From assembly GCF_030068605.1 (NCBI RefSeq), contig NZ_JASJOU010000012.1, positions 124,001 to 188,000 on the forward strand: 64,000 nucleotides of DNA, given 5' to 3'. Made by a program: the position numbers and the translations under genes. Below are positions 53,883-61,557 of the stretch, one piece after another. Below the pieces are notes generated by a model. That model saw only the letters and a list, made by a program, of their open reading frames with translations. It was not told the DNA's origin and made no database searches. This DNA comes from Xanthocytophaga agilis. GTDB taxonomy: Bacteria; Bacteroidota; Bacteroidia; Cytophagales; 172606-1. Numbering within the stretch: position 1 is the stretch's first letter; every line of letters starts with the position of its first letter.

Positions 53883-55436
53883 ATGGCTTTAGACATCAAA
53901 ATACCTGCTGTCGGTGAATCTATTTCGGAAGTAACTATTTCGAAATGGAACAAGAAAGATGGCGAGACTGTACAAATGGATGAAGTTCTTTGTGAACTGG
54001 AATCTGATAAAGCGACCTTTGAATTAAATGCCCCTGCTGCGGGTGTATTACATATTGTAGTTCAGGAAGGTGAAACCATTGCGATTGATACTTTGATTGC
54101 TCGTATTGATGAAGCCAATGGACAACCAAAAACTTCTACACCAACTGCTCAGACTACAACTCCTGCTGAAGAAGTGAAGCCAGCTGCGGCCACAGGACAA
54201 ACAGTAGAGATGAAAGTACCTACTGTTGGAGAGTCAATTACGGAAGTAACAATAGGAACATGGCATAAAAACGATGGAGATCAGGTGCAATTAAATGACC
54301 TGCTTTGCGAAATCGAGTCTGATAAAGCTACTTTTGAACTGACAGCTGAACAGGCGGGAACATTGCGTATTGTAGCTACACAGGGAACAACTTTGCCTAT
54401 TGGTGGTTTGATTTGTAAAATTGAAGTAACCGCAGGTGGCGCACAACCCGTAAGCCAGGCTACGGCTACTCCTTCACAGCCTGTACCTGCTACTCAGACT
54501 GCTCCATCCGGAGATAAAACATATGCAACAGGTACACCTTCACCAGCTGCTAATAAAATTCTGGCAGAAAAAGGTGTTAAACCTGAAGATGTTCAGGGTA
54601 CAGGTGTTGATGGTCGCATCACAAAAAATGATGCTGTGAATGCTCAGAAGCCGGTAGCAGCCAACAATGCGCAACCGTCGGTATCCAAGCCAGCTGAAAA
54701 AACTTCGGCTCCAAAACAACCTGTTGTAAGTGGAGAGCGTAGCGACCGTCGTGAGAAAATGACGTCTTTGCGTAAAACTGTAGCTCGTCGTCTGGTAGCT
54801 GTAAAAAATGAGACCGCTATGTTAACTACATTCAATGAAGTTGACATGAAGCCAATCATGGACTTACGCGCTAAATACAAAGATAAATTTAAAGAAAAAC
54901 ATAGTGTTGGGTTAGGCTTTATGTCATTCTTTACCAAAGCATGTTGTGTGGCTTTGCAGGAATGGCCAGCGGTAAACGCTATGATCGACGGAGATGAAAT
55001 CGTATACCACCAGTATGCTGATATTTCAATCGCTGTATCTTCTCCCCGTGGTTTGGTAGTACCAATTATTCGGAATGCAGAACAAATGAGTTTTGCAGAG
55101 ATCGAAGCGGAGATTGTACGTTTAGCTGGTAAAGCAAAAGAAAATAAACTGACAATTGATGATATGACAGGTGGAACATTTACTATCACCAATGGTGGTA
55201 TTTTCGGTTCTATGTTGTCAACTCCAATCATCAATGCTCCTCAGACTGCTATTCTGGGTATGCACAACATTGTGGAACGTCCTGTAGTAGTAGATGGACA
55301 AATTGTGATACGCCCTATTATGTATCTGGCATTGAGTTACGATCACCGTATTATTGATGGACGTGAGGCTGTAAGCTTCCTGGTACGTGTAAAACAACTC
55401 CTTGAAGATCCTACTCGCTTATTATTAGAAGTCTAA
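53883..55436 (+). CDS. sucB: 2-oxoglutarate dehydrogenase E2 (dihydrolipoyl succinyltransferase) with two lipoyl domains
   Basis: A 517-residue E2. There are two lipoyl domains (residues about 3-77 and 109-182), each with the lipoyl lysine in [10 protein letters not shown] linker rich in Ala, Pro and Thr follows, then a peripheral-subunit-binding domain ([25 protein letters not shown]). The C-terminal catalytic domain ends with [15 protein letters not shown] (active His and Asp). E. coli SucB has only one lipoyl domain. The first domain begins [15 protein letters not shown], the second [13 protein letters not shown]-like, showing duplication. Start ATG at 53883; a terminator lies after the stop. 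Confidence 0.95.
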   Translation: MALDIKIPAVGESISEVTISKWNKKDGETVQMDEVLCELESDKATFELNAPAAGVLHIVVQEGETIAIDTLIARIDEANGQPKTSTPTAQTTTPAEEVKPAAATGQTVEMKVPTVGESITEVTIGTWHKNDGDQVQLNDLLCEIESDKATFELTAEQAGTLRIVATQGTTLPIGGLICKIEVTAGGAQPVSQATATPSQPVPATQTAPSGDKTYATGTPSPAANKILAEKGVKPEDVQGTGVDGRITKNDAVNAQKPVAANNAQPSVSKPAEKTSAPKQPVVSGERSDRREKMTSLRKTVARRLVAVKNETAMLTTFNEVDMKPIMDLRAKYKDKFKEKHSVGLGFMSFFTKACCVALQEWPAVNAMIDGDEIVYHQYADISIAVSSPRGLVVPIIRNAEQMSFAEIEAEIVRLAGKAKENKLTIDDMTGGTFTITNGGIFGSMLSTPIINAPQTAILGMHNIVERPVVVDGQIVIRPIMYLALSYDHRIIDGREAVSFLVRVKQLLEDPTRLLLEV

Positions 55437-55453
55437 CAGATAGGCTGCTTTTG

Positions 55454-55486
55454 AGCCATACAAGATTACTATAATCTTGTATGGCT
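55454..55486 (+). terminator. intrinsic terminator after sucB
   Basis: Fifteen-base perfect arms AGCCATACAAGATTA (55454-55468) and TAATCTTGTATGGCT (55472-55486), 3-base loop, then TGATTTTTCT. Confidence 0.9.
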
Positions 55487-55520
55487 TGATTTTTCTGTAC
55501 TATTCCCTCCTTTTGATAAG

Positions 55521-56396
55521 ATGAAATATTTCTTATTGCCTTGCCTTATTATTCTATATCTGTTTCTGGCTACTTCCTGTAGTGAAGATCGTGACACATT
55601 GAGTCGTTCCTGGCGAATCATGAAGGTAGAAATGAAAGAGATAGAACTCAAACATAATGGCAGGAAGGATGTTCAGTTAAATAATCTAAATATTCAGGGT
55701 AGGCTCGATTCCATTTTTAAGAATACTCACATTCGTTTATACGAAAGAGGAGAGTATGCTATCCTTTTTCAGGGAGGAGACTATGTATCTAAAAATTGGC
55801 TCTATGACTATAAGACAGAACAGATAACTCTTGTAGGACATACACCTATGCAGGAATATGTTTTGAAAAAAATAGATTCAGGAAAGGATTGGATGCAAGT
55901 GGAATTAACCTTACCCAGAGATTTTAGTATAACAGCTGAATTTCCTGAATTCATAATAGGGAAAGTATCCTTATTATTTTCTGAAGATCACAAGTATGAA
56001 GAAGGAGAGACAGATTTATTAGAGCCTCATAGAAATGAATGGCGGATAAAACCTCTCAAAAAAGCTTCAAAGGAAGATATTAGAAAGCGACTAGTTGATC
56101 ATTTATCTTATATACTGGATTATTTTCAACTGATCGAAGATAAACAGCAAAGCTATTTTGATACCCGTCTTTTGCAGTCACCATTGAAATTTTACAGTCA
56201 TGGCTTGGGAGTAGCTTCTTCCAGCAATTTGCCTGAGCGATGGTCAAATACATTTTATGATCAGGAAGATGCTATCACAGCACAGAAAATGTTGGGAGAT
56301 GCGCTTGATAGTACAGGCGATTATCCCAAAGGAAAAACCTTTATAGAAGAATACAGGAAGGTGATAGAAAAAATGCGGCTGTATTTAGAAAACTGA
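55521..56396 (+). CDS. lipoprotein of unknown function between sucB and lpd
   Basis: A 291-residue lipoprotein: KYFLLPCLIILYLFLATSCSED has a lipobox ending in ATSC. The mature part begins with a lipocalin-like/DUF-type strand set (SRSWRIMKVEMKEIELKHNG, LYERGEYAILFQGGDYVSKNW) and finishes with a long helical region (EDIRKRLVDHLSYILDYFQL, FIEEYRKVIEKMRLYLEN). No family recognised. It lies between E2 and E3 of the oxoglutarate complex but behind the sucB terminator, so it is probably not part of that operon. Confidence 0.72.
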   Translation: MKYFLLPCLIILYLFLATSCSEDRDTLSRSWRIMKVEMKEIELKHNGRKDVQLNNLNIQGRLDSIFKNTHIRLYERGEYAILFQGGDYVSKNWLYDYKTEQITLVGHTPMQEYVLKKIDSGKDWMQVELTLPRDFSITAEFPEFIIGKVSLLFSEDHKYEEGETDLLEPHRNEWRIKPLKKASKEDIRKRLVDHLSYILDYFQLIEDKQQSYFDTRLLQSPLKFYSHGLGVASSSNLPERWSNTFYDQEDAITAQKMLGDALDSTGDYPKGKTFIEEYRKVIEKMRLYLEN

Positions 56397-56474
56397 AAGG
56401 ATTTTTCTAATAAAAACATATTATTTTTACGAGATTTGTTCATTCTTACATTCTACATTTTTAATTAAAAACAT

Positions 56475-57875
56475 ATGGATTTTGATGTAATTGTTATCGG
56501 CTCCGGACCAGGAGGATATATTGCGGCTATCCGTTGTGCTCAATTAGGCATGAAAACGGCTATTATTGAAAAGTACTCAGCATTAGGTGGTACCTGTTTA
56601 AATGTAGGATGTATTCCTTCCAAAGCATTACTTGATTCTTCAGAACATTATTATAATGCAGCTCATTCATTTGCTCAGCATGGAATCTCTATTAAAGACA
56701 TGCAACTGGATTTTGGACAAATGATCAAAAGAAAAGAAGAAGTGGTTGGACAGATGACCAAGGGAGTAGAGTTTCTGATGAACAAAAACAAAATTACTAC
56801 TTATATAGGGTTTGGGTCTTTTGTAGATAAGAATACTGTAAAAGTAAAATCTAATGATGGACAGGAACAACAGATCTCTGCTAAAAATATCATCATTGCG
56901 ACAGGGTCAAAACCGTCGTCATTTCCAAGCATGCCAATTGATAAAAAACGGGTTATCTCTTCTACAGAAGCGTTGAAATTACCTGAAGTCCCCAAACACC
57001 TGATCGTGATTGGTGCTGGTGTGATTGGTGCCGAGCTAGGCTCTGTATATGCTCGTTTGGGTGCTAAAGTGAGTTTTGTAGAGTTTGCCGCTTCTATGAT
57101 TCCAACCATGGATGGCACAATGGGCAAAGAGTTACAGAAATCAATGCGTAAACTAGGTGCAGATTTCTACTTCAGTCATAAAGTAACTTCTGTAGAAAAC
57201 AAAGGAGACAGTGTAGTTGTACGTGCTGAGAATAACAAGGGAGGATTGCTGGAACTGGAAGGGGATTATTGCCTGGTATCTGTAGGACGTCGTCCTTATA
57301 CAGATGGTCTGGAACTTGAAAAAGCAGGATTGAAAACGGATGAAAGAGGCCGAATCGCTGTAAATGATCATCTTCAGACAGAAGTTTCCAATATCTATGC
57401 TATTGGAGATGTGATTCGTGGTGCTATGCTGGCACATAAAGCGGAAGAAGAAGGTGTATTTGTGGCAGAAACAATTGCAGGACAACATCCACATATCAAT
57501 TATCTTCTGATACCTGGAGTAGTCTATACATGGCCGGAAGTGGCAGCAGTAGGATATACTGAGGAAGAATTGAAAACAAACGGCACTCCTTATAAAGCAG
57601 GTACTTTTCCATTCAAAGCTTTAGGCAGAGCCCGTGCCAGCATGGATACCGATGGTTTGGTAAAAGTATTGGCTCATGCGGAGACTGACGAAATCCTAGG
57701 CGTACATATGATAGGTGCTCGTGTAGCAGACATGATAGCAGAAGCTGTAGTAGCTATGGAGTTTAGAGCTGCTGCAGAAGATGTAGGTATCATGTCTCAT
57801 GCTCACCCAACATACACAGAAGCATTTAAAGAAGCTTGTCTGGCTGCAACTGGAAATCGCGCACTAAATATTTGA
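56475..57875 (+). CDS. lpd: dihydrolipoyl dehydrogenase (E3)
   Basis: A 466-residue flavoprotein that reoxidises the lipoyl groups of E2. FAD motif VIGSGPGGYIAAIRCAQLG, redox-active disulfide in GGTCLNVGCIPSKALLDSS, NAD motif VIGAGVIGAELGSVYARLG, FAD-contact YAIGDVIRGAMLAHKA, and the C-terminal His-Glu pair in MSHAHPTYTEAFKEA. All are typical. With sucA and sucB upstream, the locus encodes the three activities of 2-oxoglutarate dehydrogenase, with one lipoprotein gene between E2 and E3. ATG at 56475; a strong terminator follows. Confidence 0.97.
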   Translation: MDFDVIVIGSGPGGYIAAIRCAQLGMKTAIIEKYSALGGTCLNVGCIPSKALLDSSEHYYNAAHSFAQHGISIKDMQLDFGQMIKRKEEVVGQMTKGVEFLMNKNKITTYIGFGSFVDKNTVKVKSNDGQEQQISAKNIIIATGSKPSSFPSMPIDKKRVISSTEALKLPEVPKHLIVIGAGVIGAELGSVYARLGAKVSFVEFAASMIPTMDGTMGKELQKSMRKLGADFYFSHKVTSVENKGDSVVVRAENNKGGLLELEGDYCLVSVGRRPYTDGLELEKAGLKTDERGRIAVNDHLQTEVSNIYAIGDVIRGAMLAHKAEEEGVFVAETIAGQHPHINYLLIPGVVYTWPEVAAVGYTEEELKTNGTPYKAGTFPFKALGRARASMDTDGLVKVLAHAETDEILGVHMIGARVADMIAEAVVAMEFRAAAEDVGIMSHAHPTYTEAFKEACLAATGNRALNI

Positions 57876-57979
57876 TTTTCAAAACTGTATCTTTTCTATG
57901 AGAGAGATTTTTCTGATAGTTCGGGACAGTTGTTAACAGTAGCAAAAAAGTTTTCCGTGTAAGAAACTTCTTCTTTTTG

Positions 57980-58015
57980 AAACAGGTAAGCTATTCTGAT
58001 ATAGCTTACCTGTTT
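57980..58015 (+). terminator. intrinsic terminator after lpd
   Basis: Fifteen-base arms AAACAGGTAAGCTAT/ATAGCTTACCTGTTT with a 6-base loop and T7 tail, about 105 bases after the stop. Confidence 0.9.
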
Positions 58016-58315
58016 TTTTATTTGTGACTAAGTTGTTGATTTTCATTGATTTATATTGATCAGTGCCGGTTGGTGGCCTTGAGAGTTGCAATTAGCAGGA
58101 GTTAGGACTTTACTTTTTAATAAGCTGAGTTTGTTTGTTTTAGCAAACAATAAGAGAGCCGTTTCACTTTTTGGTGATATTGATAAGGCAAACTTACACG
58201 TTTCAAAGCCCCTGATTTTAAGGACAGATTACTATTATCTAAATAATAATGATATTTCGGATAGGAAAGAAAATTATGAGCTATATAATATCAAAATCAA
58301 CTGTTTCAGTCTGTC
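58016..58315. other. 300-bp leader region before the HAMP-GAF gene
   Basis: A TTG-started frame (58086-58319) ends on the ATG of the next gene but has no protein-like pattern, so I treat the region as untranslated leader. A small inverted repeat (TTGTTTG/CAAACAA) lies near 58130-58150. No TAnnTTTG box was assigned. Confidence 0.4.
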
Positions 58316-59962
58316 ATGAATATTAGAGATTTGTCTATTCGGAAAAAGTTAATTGGAGGGTTCTCACTGCTTACAATTATGTTTGTTGTCAATGCAGTGA
58401 TCAGTCTTTGGACACTAAACAAAAGCGCTTCTATTATTCAACATAATATTGAAGTAGCTGATCCTTCAACGTTGGCGTTAAGAGATTTGCGGAATGTTAT
58501 TATCAGTTCCAAAGGATATATCACTAACTGGATCTATCAGCAAAGTAACCAGGAAGATAAAGATGCACTGAAACAGTTGCAGGCAACAGCCTATCCGAAA
58601 GTAAAAGAAAGTATTAACTCTCTGAAAAAGCATTGGCCTAAAGCTCAGCAGAATTTGGTTGATAGTGTATTAGCTCAATACGATACTGTAGAGATAAAAG
58701 AAAAGCAAATCATGACAGATTTGGCTGATTTCGAAGATTACGAGAAAGATGGCGGTATTGTTAAGTTTAATGCAACCACAATTCTTGAAACAGAGGTATT
58801 ACCAATCTCTCAGAAAGCGCTTGAGATGTTGAACCGGGTTATTGTTGATAAGGGGAAAGAGGCTGTATTGTCAGATGAAGATTTATTAGGAAACTTCTCT
58901 TCTGTAAGACAGGTTGTGATGATTTCAGCTCTTATCGTTATCCTTTTTGCTATAATTGCAACAATTGTATTAAGCCGTGATATAGTACTTCCTATTAATT
59001 ATGTACGAGGTATTATTCAAAAACTTAGTCTGGGTGAACTTCCTGAGAAACAAAATCGCAAATTTAACCGGGATGAAGTGGGCGAAATGGCTGATGCGGT
59101 AGAAAAACTGGCAAATGGTTTGAGAGAAACGTCATTGTTTGCTGAAAATATCGGGAAAGGCAATTATAAAGTAGAGCACCAGCCATTGAGTGATAAAGAC
59201 GTATTGGGTAACTCTTTGATTAATATGAGAGATAACCTGAAACGTGTAGCCGAAGAAGATAAACGTCGTAACTGGGCTACAGAAGGCTTGGCGAAGTTTG
59301 GAGATGTATTACGCAAAAACACATCAGATCTGGATGAATTGTGTGATCAGATTATTTCTGGCCTGGTAAAATATACTAATGCAAATCAGGGTGGTCTTTA
59401 TATTATTAACGACGAAATACAGGGTGTTGAGCCTTATCTGGAATTAAAAGCATGTTATGCATGGGATAAAAAGAAATATCTTGAACAAAAGATTTATCCA
59501 GGTGAAGGTTTAGCAGGACAGGTTTGGCAGGAAGGTGAGTATGTATATATGACAGAAGTACCTACCAATTATATCACAATTACTTCTGGTCTTGGAGAAG
59601 CAAATCCTCGTAGTATTCTGATTGTACCTTTGAAAGTAAACGATCAGGTATATGGAGTATTGGAGATTGCGTCATTCAATGATTTTGCAGACTTCGAAAT
59701 TGAATTTATTGAGAAGATGGCAGAAAGCATTGCTTCTACACTTTCTTCTACTAAAGTAAATATTCGCACACAAAAGCTCCTTCAGGAATCAACTATTCTT
59801 ACAGAGCAAATGCGTAGTCAGGAAGAAGAGATGCGTCAGAACATGGAAGAACTAATGGCTACTCAGGAAGAGATGGAGCGTAAACAACACGAATCTGCTC
59901 AACGTGAAGAAGAATTACTGGCAGAAGTTGAGTCGCTTAAATCTGAAATACAGAGAAGATAA
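58316..59962 (+). CDS. membrane HAMP-GAF signalling protein without output domain
   Basis: A 548-residue protein. Helix 1 (residues 10-32, KLIGGFSLLTIMFVVNAVIS), a periplasmic four-helix-bundle-type sensor of about 150 residues, helix 2 (about 200-220, VVMISALIVILFAIIATIV), HAMP (to about 275), a GAF domain (about 335-480, LCDQIISGLVKYTNANQGGLY to VYGVLEIASFNDF) and a long C-terminal coil (EMRQNMEELMATQEEMERKQ). It lacks histidine-kinase, cyclase and MCP signalling domains, so it must pass the signal to a partner. A terminator follows. Confidence 0.85.
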   Translation: MNIRDLSIRKKLIGGFSLLTIMFVVNAVISLWTLNKSASIIQHNIEVADPSTLALRDLRNVIISSKGYITNWIYQQSNQEDKDALKQLQATAYPKVKESINSLKKHWPKAQQNLVDSVLAQYDTVEIKEKQIMTDLADFEDYEKDGGIVKFNATTILETEVLPISQKALEMLNRVIVDKGKEAVLSDEDLLGNFSSVRQVVMISALIVILFAIIATIVLSRDIVLPINYVRGIIQKLSLGELPEKQNRKFNRDEVGEMADAVEKLANGLRETSLFAENIGKGNYKVEHQPLSDKDVLGNSLINMRDNLKRVAEEDKRRNWATEGLAKFGDVLRKNTSDLDELCDQIISGLVKYTNANQGGLYIINDEIQGVEPYLELKACYAWDKKKYLEQKIYPGEGLAGQVWQEGEYVYMTEVPTNYITITSGLGEANPRSILIVPLKVNDQVYGVLEIASFNDFADFEIEFIEKMAESIASTLSSTKVNIRTQKLLQESTILTEQMRSQEEEMRQNMEELMATQEEMERKQHESAQREEELLAEVESLKSEIQRR

Positions 59963-59982
59963 AGCTTTAAATATCGATATTG

Positions 59983-60008
59983 AAAGCGTGGGAGTTATCT
60001 CACGCTTT
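59983..60008 (+). terminator. intrinsic terminator after the HAMP-GAF gene
   Basis: AAAGCGTG pairs with CACGCTTT (extra G-T and A-T pairs inside) followed by a T7 tail; 20 bases after the stop. Confidence 0.85.
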
Positions 60009-60090
60009 TTTTGTTTTTACATATTCATACACATGAGTGAGAAAACATACTATTTTCGCAGTCTATTTATTGGCTAAACTGATCATATAT

Positions 60091-60753
60091 ATGAAGTATA
60101 TCTGTGGAATCTTTGTGGGTTTTTGTGTTGGTTTGGTAGCTTGTAATACCGGGACCAAACTGGATAATAAAAAAATTGCGGAAGAGATGAAAAGCCGGAA
60201 GGTAATGCACATCACACCTATTCAGCTGACAGAAAATACTTTTCGGGAAGGTAAAAAGACAGCAAATTGGTTAGATAAGCGATTGCTAAACCAATTAGAA
60301 AGATTTCCTGACAAAGAAGATCTTGTTAAATGGGGTTCTGTCTGCAATCTTCGGTTGCTAGGAGTAGATTCGTTGAAAAAACAGTATGGTATAACTATTC
60401 AACGGTTAGCACTACGAAATAGCCCGGAAAGACTGGCTGTAAGCAAAACTGCTTTGCAAGTGTGGGATGCCTATCGTTATAATGCAGAGAAAAAACTACC
60501 AATGGATGCGAATGTGCAACAAGAAGATGCGATATATATGTTATATTCTCAACCTGTAATATTGGCTTCTACAACCTGCCTTCAATGTCATGGTACGGTT
60601 GGGAAAGAACTAAATAGAAAAGACTTTGAAGCATTAAAAGCTTCTTATCCCTCTATGGATAGCTTGACAAACTATACATTGAATGAACCTATTGGAATAT
60701 GGAATGTTTTATTCCCTAAAAACAGGCTGGCACAGCCAATGGATATAAAATAA
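60091..60753 (+). CDS. c-type haem lipoprotein, DUF3365/Tll0287-like
   Basis: A 220-residue lipoprotein (KYICGIFVGFCVGLVACNTG, lipobox LVAC). A single haem-binding motif CLQCH sits in STTCLQCHGTVGKELN near residue 167, and the general helix pattern agrees with the DUF3365 (Tll0287-like) family of cytochrome-like sensors. The frame opens at 60037, but the ATG at 60091 gives the proper signal. Redox role inferred from the haem motif. It lies alone between a terminator and the OmpH-like gene; its neighbour upstream is the HAMP-GAF sensor, which may be functionally linked (guess). Confidence 0.75.
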   Translation: MKYICGIFVGFCVGLVACNTGTKLDNKKIAEEMKSRKVMHITPIQLTENTFREGKKTANWLDKRLLNQLERFPDKEDLVKWGSVCNLRLLGVDSLKKQYGITIQRLALRNSPERLAVSKTALQVWDAYRYNAEKKLPMDANVQQEDAIYMLYSQPVILASTTCLQCHGTVGKELNRKDFEALKASYPSMDSLTNYTLNEPIGIWNVLFPKNRLAQPMDIK

Positions 60754-60819
60754 TCCCTACTAACTGATTTCTCTTGACGAGTTCAGTTGTTCAAATTCTG
60801 ATTTTTGCGTTTGTCTCTT

Positions 60820-60827
60820 TATCTTTG
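60820..60827 (+). promoter_or_regulatory. candidate -7 box of the OmpH-like gene
   Basis: TATCTTTG, about 75 bases before the ATG at 60903; -33 element not clear. Confidence 0.4.
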
Positions 60828-60902
60828 AACAGTTTTAAACTTTATTCTTTTCCTGTAATGCATTTGCATGCGGATACTACACTATTCTAAAAAATATTGC
60901 TC

Positions 60903-61514
60903 ATGAAAAATTTATCACTTGCATTAAACATTGTTTTGTTGGTTGCGGTTGCGGTCTTATACTTTTTACACTTTAAAAAATCAGATACTTCCGGGCAAGG
61001 AGCTAAATTGGTAGATTTAAAGAAAGATACGCTGTCTTCTGCCGCTGCGGCTGAAATTGCGTATGTAAACACAGATACTCTTATGGCCAAATATGAGTAC
61101 TATAAAACTACATTGGATAATCTGAAAAGCCGTAGAGAGAAAATGGAGCAGGAAGTAAATGGAAGAGCTCGTTCATTGCAAAATGAAGTAGCAGCTTACC
61201 AGAGAAAAGGTAATTCTATGAGTGTAGAGCAACTACAGGCTGCTGAGCAAAACCTTCGCATGAAAGATGCTGAATTAAGACAGTATAGCGAAAAGCTAGC
61301 TAACGATCTGGCCAAAGAAGAGCAACAGAAAACAGATGAGTTGCTGGAAAGAATCTCTGAGTATCTGAAAAAATACACTAAAGGAAAGCCTTATAAGTAT
61401 GTATTTGCCTATACTAAAGGGGCAAGTGCTATTTTATATGCACAGAACAATCTTGATATTACACAGGAAGTATTGGATGGCTTAAATACGGAATACAAGG
61501 CAACACAAAAGTAA
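60903..61514 (+). CDS. OmpH/Skp family periplasmic chaperone-like protein
   Basis: A 203-residue protein with an N-terminal helix (LSLALNIVLLVAVAVLYFLHF) that looks like an uncleaved anchor, then AYVNTDTLMAKYEYYKTTLD and a central coiled coil (residues about 75-150) before a short beta end (YKYVFAYTKGASAILYAQNN, DITQEVLDGLN). This is the layout of Skp/OmpH, which carries outer-membrane proteins across the periplasm. Skp usually has a cleaved signal peptide; the anchor seen here is common in Bacteroidota. The frame begins at 60897 (TTG), but ATG at 60903 is favoured. Confidence 0.85.
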   Translation: MKNLSLALNIVLLVAVAVLYFLHFKKSDTSGQGAKLVDLKKDTLSSAAAAEIAYVNTDTLMAKYEYYKTTLDNLKSRREKMEQEVNGRARSLQNEVAAYQRKGNSMSVEQLQAAEQNLRMKDAELRQYSEKLANDLAKEEQQKTDELLERISEYLKKYTKGKPYKYVFAYTKGASAILYAQNNLDITQEVLDGLNTEYKATQK

Positions 61515-61518
61515 AATG

Positions 61519-61554
61519 AAAAGAGGCTGTTTCATAAAAGAAACAGCCTCTTTT
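61519..61554. terminator. bidirectional terminator after the OmpH-like gene
   Basis: Fifteen-base perfect arms AAAAGAGGCTGTTTC/GAAACAGCCTCTTTT, 6-base loop; A and T runs on both sides suit both converging genes. Confidence 0.92.
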
Positions 61555-61557
61555 GTT

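Noticed and set aside
54644-55234. 196-residue open frame antisense to sucB
   Set aside because: Lies wholly opposite the conserved catalytic domain of sucB; no family pattern and no promoter or ribosome site.
58086-58319. 77-residue TTG-started frame ending on the ATG of the HAMP-GAF gene
   Set aside because: No ATG, no ribosome-site hint, low-complexity composition; more likely leader sequence. The stop/start overlap is suggestive but not enough.
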